A DNA stretch of 64,000 nt, from NCBI GenBank assembly GCA_907163345.1, contig CAJQUN010001342.1, positions 1-64,000 on the forward strand, given 5' to 3'. Positions within the stretch are counted from its first letter, which is position 1. Every line of letters starts with the position of its first letter. Both the position numbers and the translations under genes were made by a program. Below the pieces are notes generated by a model, which worked only from the letters and a program-made list of their open reading frames with translations, was not told the DNA's origin and made no database searches. The DNA is from Haberlea rhodopensis (lineage: Eukaryota; Streptophyta; Magnoliopsida; Lamiales; Gesneriaceae). Positions 58,761 to 64,000 of this stretch are shown here, in pieces.

Positions 58761-59594
58761 TTTTCCCTTCTATAAGTTGCATTGTTAGGTGTTATTTTTT
58801 TGTCTGGATTTTTTCGTTAACGCATAGGCCTTCTTGTTGTTGTAGCTTTGGTTTTAGGTTTGTTTTTCTTGTTGTTGCTGGATGAATCTTTTCTTTTCAT
58901 GCTTTCTATTTTGGGTGTTACAAACTAGATTAGTGAGGCTACCTCATAGACACTGCTTGGGTTACTTGTTAGGTTTTTGTGGATTTTGTTTGCATGCTGC
59001 TTTTACGGATATGATGAAGAGTCATTATTACGGTCCAAAAGTGTTACTCTCTTCTATCTAATCAAATTTAAGACAACCTTAAAGAATTTTTTTTAAAAAT
59101 GGAGTTGCACCGCACATTCCACGATCTTAGCTACAAAATGTGAAGCTATTAAGTTTACAAATGAATAGAGGGAATAAATCTACTCGGTTTCCGAGGTGGC
59201 GAGGAAATTATACCTTAAAAATCAGAAACATGCCAAAAGGGTTGCATGCCGAAATTAATTTTATAGATCACTAAAATTGTTTCTGTGACGCCTTTATCAA
59301 CTGTTTAGAGGAACTGAGAAACATTTAATGTGTATATCAAGCAAATGAATGTTAAATTTGTTAGTGTATTCTACAAAATATTCATATTGGTTCTTCGATT
59401 CACATGTGCATGTGGATTTGTAGCGTTGAGTAGACCAGGTGGAATTGAAAATCGAAGAGATGTAATCGGGAAAAAATCCTTAAGTTAAAGAAACTGTAAC
59501 TGCAAGTTGTAGATATTTTTTTACTGAAATTTTGAGAATGATGGAGACATGGAGATGGGAGAAGATGGCTTCATGTGAATGAACGAGAAACTAA
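58761..59594. other. intergenic before Gypsy LTR, nothing recognised
   Basis: No open frames over 80 codons apart from repeat-derived ones; ends at the 5-bp flank ACTAA (59590-59594), which should reappear after the 3' LTR outside the window. Confidence 0.4.
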
Positions 59595-60822
59595 TGTGAT
59601 ACCCGTACGGGTCAAACCCATTAAAAACTTACGGGTCGAGCCCAAACCATGGATCAAGGTCAGGGGACAAGGTACGGGAAGGGCGAAGCCAGCCTAGCAT
59701 AAGGCGAGCCTCGCAGCTCGCCCGCTCTAAGGGTCGAGCTGCGCACCCACCCCGCAAGAGGCACTGTGCTCACCCCGCGAGAAAGGAGAGTACCGTCCCT
59801 GCCTCACTCGCCCCACCAGACAGGGATGAGCTGCCTTGCATGCTCGCCCGCCAGACAGGGACGAGCTGCCTTGCTCGCCCCCCCGCAGACAGGGACGAGC
59901 TGCACACTCGCCCCACCAGACAGGGATGAGCTGCCTTGCATGCTCGCCCGCCAGACAGGGACGAGCTGCACACTCGCCCCACCAGACAGGGATGAGCTGC
60001 CTTGCATGCTCGCCCGCCAGACAGGGACGAGCTGCATGCTCGCCCGCCAAACGGGGACAAGCACCGCAGCTCGCCCGCGTAAAGCCAGCTGTGGTGCTCG
60101 CCCGCGTGATGGGTGAGCCGCGTACTCACCCGGCGAGGCGGGTGAGCCTCGCAGCTCGCACACAGGGCATCGCAGCTCGCACACACGAGGCACAAGCTGC
60201 GATGTTCTCCCGTGCGAGGAAAAGTTCGATGCCACCCCTCGCAGATGCCTCATGCTTGCAAAGTATGGGGTCGAGGCTCACTCGTGTTGGGCGAGCTAAG
60301 CTTTGTAGCGCAGCCTCGTAAATTAGATTCAACGTATAACCCATATCTCCAAGTACAAATCGAATCATAAAAGCTGCAAGCATATCATACCATGAAAGCG
60401 ACATTCTCGGGCACCCGGCATAAATCGGATCGCAAAAGCTGCAAGCCTATTATACGGAGAGAGTAACACCTACTCGTCTTCAGCCCTAGGACCCTGGTCC
60501 CCACCTTTAGTTTCAGAGGATGTTCCCTAGGCTCCTGACATACGGTTAAAGGTTGTCCCCTTTCCATCTCCTTATAAATATCAGGTTTGTCGACAGGAAT
60601 AAGGTATTCACTCTTCTCACAACTTAAAGTTCATCTCGTTATTCTTTTCTTTTCCGATTTCTGACTTGAGCGTCGGAGGGGCTCCGCCGGGACATCCTTC
60701 CGGCACCCTTCTCACGCTTGTTCGTAATTTCAGGCATCACCGGCACTCGAAGCCATTATTGGAGTTGCTCCCAGCACCCTTCGTCCACCGGAAGGAAGAC
60801 GTATCATTTTTAGTAAGCATCA
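59595..60822 (+). repeat. 5' LTR of Tat-like Gypsy element, 1228 bp
   Basis: Starts TGTGATACCCGTACGGG, ends AGTAAGCATCA two bases before the primer site. TATA box TATAAATA at 60573-60580 would start transcription near 60605, leaving a U5/leader with GGGGCTCCGCCGGGACATCC. GC content is much higher than in the neighbourhood. Confidence 0.85.
59817..60079 (+). repeat. eight-unit minisatellite in Gypsy U3
   Basis: Eight units of 30-35 bp, each starting CAGACAGGGAYGAGCTGC (last one CAAACGGGG) and ending TCGCCC plus GC/AC, at 59817, 59852, 59886, 59917, 59952, 59983, 60018 and 60048. Long and short versions alternate, so a two-unit block was duplicated. Confidence 0.9.
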
Positions 60823-60824
60823 TT

Positions 60825-60842
60825 TGGCGCCGTCTGTGGGAA
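60825..60842 (+). promoter_or_regulatory. primer binding site of Gypsy element
   Basis: TGGCGCCGTCTGTGGGAA directly after the LTR, a primer site found in Tat-lineage plant Gypsy elements. Confidence 0.8.
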
Positions 60843-60862
60843 ACTTGAGCAAAGACGTTGAT

Positions 60863-63800
60863 ATGGCAGGAAGAAGAGGAAGTAGAAGAACAGTTACGGC
60901 GGAATCTCGCCCAGGAGGAAGGACTGAACAACCGCCTCCGGTGGAGAATGTGGGAAACATGACTATGGAACAACTAGCCCAGTTCATCACCACCGCCGTA
61001 GCCGAGGCTATAAAGCAAAACCAACCCCCACCTCCGGACGGACCATTGCCGAACCATGAGGACAATGCTGAAGTCCAGCAAAGTCACGCGGAGGAAGCCA
61101 ATCCCACCCAAGGTGGCGGGGACTCGGAGATGCACCAGAGGATGGAAGACATGTGGAATGAGATCCAAGGGTTGAGACAACATGTCGGGGAAAAGGCCTA
61201 CACCCACAAGAAAGAAAGTCCCTTCTCCCAAGCCATTTTGGAGGAGGAGCTACCATCTAACTTCCGACAGCCTAACATGGGAGAGTACGATGGGAGCACC
61301 GACCCCGAGGACCATTTGGGGAGATTTGATAATGCGGCCTTGTTGCATCGATACTCCGACGGAGTCAAGTGTCGGGTATTTCTGAATACATTAGTAAGGT
61401 CGGCTCAGCAATGGTTCAACATGTTGAAGCCTAGCTCAATAATGTCCTTCAACGATTTCAGCTCAGCTTTCTTGCATCAATTTGCAAGTAGCAAAAAATA
61501 TCAAAAGACCTCACTCAGTTTGTTTGTCATGAAACAACAAGATCAAGAATCTTTGCGAGAGTTTACCCAACGCTTCAACGGTGTGGCCTTGGAGGTTCCT
61601 TCAGCCACGCCTGATGTCCTTCTCAATGCTTTCACGCAAGGGCTCAAGGGGGGGGAGTTCTTCAAGTCCTTGGTAAAGAAACCACCGCAAAGTTATGATG
61701 AGCTCCTATCTAGGGCGGAGAAGTATGTGAACTTGGAAGACGCGCAGAGGCAGAAGAGATTAGAGCAAAGACCCGCTGAGAATAACAGGGAAAAGCTGGA
61801 CAAGGGTGGAAGGAAGAGGAACATGGCGGAGAGGATGGATGATCGAAACTTATTCAGGGGGCGTCTTCCACATATTCCCCTTGTCATGAGCCTAGACAGA
61901 GCAATGGATGTATGTGATAATAAGGGAAGATTGACTAGGCCAAGGAAAGCAGATAGAGGTCCAAGATTGCCCCCATCGGATAAGTATTGTGGATACCATC
62001 GAGAATATGGACATTTTACCCATGATTGCCAACAATTGGGAGAAGAGGTTCAGAGGATCCTCCAAAGAGATCCGGAAATAAAAGCTATGTTGACGAGAAC
62101 CAGGGAGCCCTACCAGCCAGGCGGGCCCCAAGCCCCTGCTCGGGCCAATCCTGGACAAAGAGAGCCGAGGTGGGAGCAACAAGGACGGAATGCCCCTCGC
62201 GGCCGTGTGGAAAGGAATGGAGGAAACAATGATCCGAGTCGAGGAATGATACACATGATCTCGGGAGGGGCAACCGATGGAGACTCTGGCCGAGCTCGCA
62301 AGGCATACGGGAGGAGGTTGGAAAATTTTGAGGTGTCCATGGAAGCAAGCACCACAACCGACCCTGTGATCAGTTTCGGTCCCGACGACCTGCGAGGTAT
62401 TGTTACTCCACACAACGATGCCTTGGTAGTCACGGTTACTATAGCAAATTATGATATAGCAAGGATTTTCGTGGATACGGGGAGTTCCGTCAATATATTA
62501 TTCAAAACAACCGTGGACCAAATGCAAGTTGAGGGATTCCACTTGGACCTAATCTCGACCCCTCTTTATGGGTTCACGGGACATGTGATCCAGCCTCTGG
62601 GTCAGATTGTCCTCCCCTTGTCAATGGGGAGTGGCCCTAGCCGAGTAACTAAGATGGTGGACTTTACAGTCGTTGACGCCCCCTCCTCGTACAATGGGAT
62701 TATTGGGCGACCAGCCATGAAGGACTTCAAGGCCGTAGCTTCTACCTATCACCAGAAGTTGAAGTTCCCGGCAGGAAACAAAGTTGGAGTACTTGGGGGA
62801 GACCAGGGTACAGCCCGTCGGTGTTATGAAAGTGTTGTAAAGGAAGAAGGAAAAAGGGCTCGACGGGAGGTCGGGGTGATAGGCAGCGGGGGGTCAGTTG
62901 CTCGGCATGCCCTGAAAGAGACTCCAACTGTGTCAGAGGAAGAACCTGAGTTAGTAGAGCTTGGATCTGCTGAAAGGGTGATCAGAATAGCTGCTGACTT
63001 GGACCCGCAAGAGAAGGGCGAGCTCATTGCCTGTCTCATTAAGAATCATGATGCCTTCGCCTGGTCTACTCAAGATCTTAAAGGTATAAATCCGAACATC
63101 GTGCAACACCATCTAAACGTGTTGGACGGAGCTCGGCCCATAAAACAAAAGAAAAGACACTTCGGGGCAGAAAAAGATAAGGTCATTAAGGAGGAGGTCC
63201 AAGAGCTGCTTAGGGCGGGACACATTAGAGAAGTTCAATTCCCCACTTGGCTCTCGAATGTAGTCCTGGTGCCTAAGAACTCGGGAAGGTGGAGAATGTG
63301 CATCGACTTCCGAGACCTTAACAAAGCCTGCCCCAAGGACTGCTACCCGTTGCCTCGCATAGATCAACTGGTGGACTCTACTGCCGGCCACCAATATCTA
63401 TGTTTGCTGGATGCCTATCAAGGATATCATCAAATTCCCCTTGCAAAGGAAGATCAGGCAAAGGTAAGTTTCATCACCTCAGATGGAACTTTTTGTTTTG
63501 TGGTTATGCCCTTTGGACTTAAAAATGCAGGGGCAACGTACCAGAGGTTGATGGACAAAGTTTTCTCAAAGCAAATTGGGAGAAACGTGGAGGTGTACGT
63601 AGATGACATCTTGGTAAAGTCGATGAATCGAGCTCACCTCATGACTGACCTTGAAGAGACCTTCTCCACTCTGAGGTCTTACGGACTAAAGCTCAACCCC
63701 CAAAAATGTGTGTTTGGGGTGAAGAGTGGAAAGTTCCTGGGATACATTGTGACAGAGAGAGGTATTGAAGCCAATCCCGACAAGGTTAAGGCGATCCAGA

Positions 63801-64000
63801 CTATGGCGTCCCCCACTAGTCTCCAAGAGGTGCAGCAATTAGCAGGGAGGATTGCTGCACTATCAAGGTTTGTGTCCAGGTCGGCTCACCGGAGTGTGCC
63901 TTTCTTTCGCACTCTCCGCAAGGCTCAGAAGTTTCAATGGGGAGCTGATTGCGAGAGGGCTTTTGATGAGTTAAAACAATATCTAACTGAGCTCCCGATT
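60863..64000 (+). CDS. Gypsy (Tat-like) gag-pol polyprotein, intact, runs off right edge
   Basis: A single frame of 1046 codons runs without a stop from the ATG at 60863 (MAGRRGSRRT) to the last base. Order: Gag (capsid-like QWFNMLKPSS, FTQRFNGVALEV), a zinc-knuckle-like CGYHREYGHFTHDC (near 61990-62030), an aspartic protease IFVDTGSSVNILF (near 62470), then reverse transcriptase from about 63090 with CIDFRDLNKACPKD, MPFGLKNAGATYQ and the catalytic YVDDILVKS (near 63600). RNase H and integrase should follow beyond 64000. The intact frame, LTR, primer site and TATA box suggest a recent and perhaps still competent insertion. Tat placement rests on the primer site and the protease/knuckle wording and is inference. 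Confidence 0.93.
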   Translation, partial: MAGRRGSRRTVTAESRPGGRTEQPPPVENVGNMTMEQLAQFITTAVAEAIKQNQPPPPDGPLPNHEDNAEVQQSHAEEANPTQGGGDSEMHQRMEDMWNEIQGLRQHVGEKAYTHKKESPFSQAILEEELPSNFRQPNMGEYDGSTDPEDHLGRFDNAALLHRYSDGVKCRVFLNTLVRSAQQWFNMLKPSSIMSFNDFSSAFLHQFASSKKYQKTSLSLFVMKQQDQESLREFTQRFNGVALEVPSATPDVLLNAFTQGLKGGEFFKSLVKKPPQSYDELLSRAEKYVNLEDAQRQKRLEQRPAENNREKLDKGGRKRNMAERMDDRNLFRGRLPHIPLVMSLDRAMDVCDNKGRLTRPRKADRGPRLPPSDKYCGYHREYGHFTHDCQQLGEEVQRILQRDPEIKAMLTRTREPYQPGGPQAPARANPGQREPRWEQQGRNAPRGRVERNGGNNDPSRGMIHMISGGATDGDSGRARKAYGRRLENFEVSMEASTTTDPVISFGPDDLRGIVTPHNDALVVTVTIANYDIARIFVDTGSSVNILFKTTVDQMQVEGFHLDLISTPLYGFTGHVIQPLGQIVLPLSMGSGPSRVTKMVDFTVVDAPSSYNGIIGRPAMKDFKAVASTYHQKLKFPAGNKVGVLGGDQGTARRCYESVVKEEGKRARREVGVIGSGGSVARHALKETPTVSEEEPELVELGSAERVIRIAADLDPQEKGELIACLIKNHDAFAWSTQDLKGINPNIVQHHLNVLDGARPIKQKKRHFGAEKDKVIKEEVQELLRAGHIREVQFPTWLSNVVLVPKNSGRWRMCIDFRDLNKACPKDCYPLPRIDQLVDSTAGHQYLCLLDAYQGYHQIPLAKEDQAKVSFITSDGTFCFVVMPFGLKNAGATYQRLMDKVFSKQIGRNVEVYVDDILVKSMNRAHLMTDLEETFSTLRSYGLKLNPQKCVFGVKSGKFLGYIVTERGIEANPDKVKAIQTMASPTSLQEVQQLAGRIAALSRFVSRSAHRSVPFFRTLRKAQKFQWGADCERAFDELKQYLTELPI

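Noticed and set aside
59727..60321. Several overlapping frames of 107-161 codons on both strands
   Set aside because: They are translations of the GC-rich minisatellite in the Gypsy U3 and lie upstream of its TATA box.
61892..62433. Minus-strand frames of 90-173 codons
   Set aside because: Shadows of the intact Gypsy gag-pol frame on plus.

Overview
The window is nuclear DNA of a flowering plant, most likely a eudicot. It is strongly AT-rich, its genes have GT-AG introns, and it carries plant-only families: an EPF-like secreted peptide, an AHP6-like pseudo-phosphotransfer protein, a LURP-one-related protein, a PTI1-like kinase, plant mobile domain genes, and Tat-type Gypsy and Tork-type Copia retrotransposons. 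The species cannot be told from the sequence. Most of the 64 kb is transposable-element DNA in various states of decay. Four gene models look intact, and three or four gene fragments are also present.

Layout. 330-6694: a 6.4-kb Mutator-like element (MULE) with a perfect 10-bp target duplication, carrying a decayed plant mobile domain (PMD) gene converging on a decayed MuDR-type transposase. Its terminal inverted repeats are built of spaced 25-27-bp palindromes. 7.2-11.5 kb: microsatellite, dispersed repeats and LTR debris. 12136-13218: intact two-exon EPF-like peptide gene. 14.3-21.3 kb: pogo/Tigger tail, LINE fragment, LTR-like DNA with CGATCGATCGG palindromes, a 110-bp SINE, a complete 349-bp TRIM and a second TRIM-like LTR pair. 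21.7-26.9 kb: a decayed Tork-type Copia element on the minus strand whose two LTRs have different U3 halves, followed by a truncated second copy sharing an LTR. 27268-27750: solo LTR. 30698-32248: three-exon TPR gene. 32.4-34.7 kb: solo LTR and an LTR-like block full of GATCGCCTGAGGCGATC palindromes. 35353-35604: fragment of an ATL RING-H2 gene. 38767-42612: a second, shorter, rearranged member of the same MULE family. 43.8-45.1 kb: LTR-like DNA with CTCGATCGATCGAG palindromes. 45505-46313: two-exon LURP-one-related gene. 47202-48988 and 49856-50638: solo LTRs with target duplications. 52377-52716: first two exons of an AHP6-like gene. 54812-57298: four-exon PTI1-like kinase lacking two catalytic aspartates. 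57.6 kb: peptide deformylase scrap. 59595 to the right edge: 5' LTR and intact gag-pol frame of a Tat-like Gypsy element that runs off the window.

The host genes do not form a pathway; they are islands in repeat DNA. The strongest unexplained theme is that several unrelated repeats (the MULE TIRs and three or four LTR-like blocks) each carry their own array of short perfect palindromes. The MULE family pairs a PMD gene with a transposase and is present as one long and one patchwork short copy.
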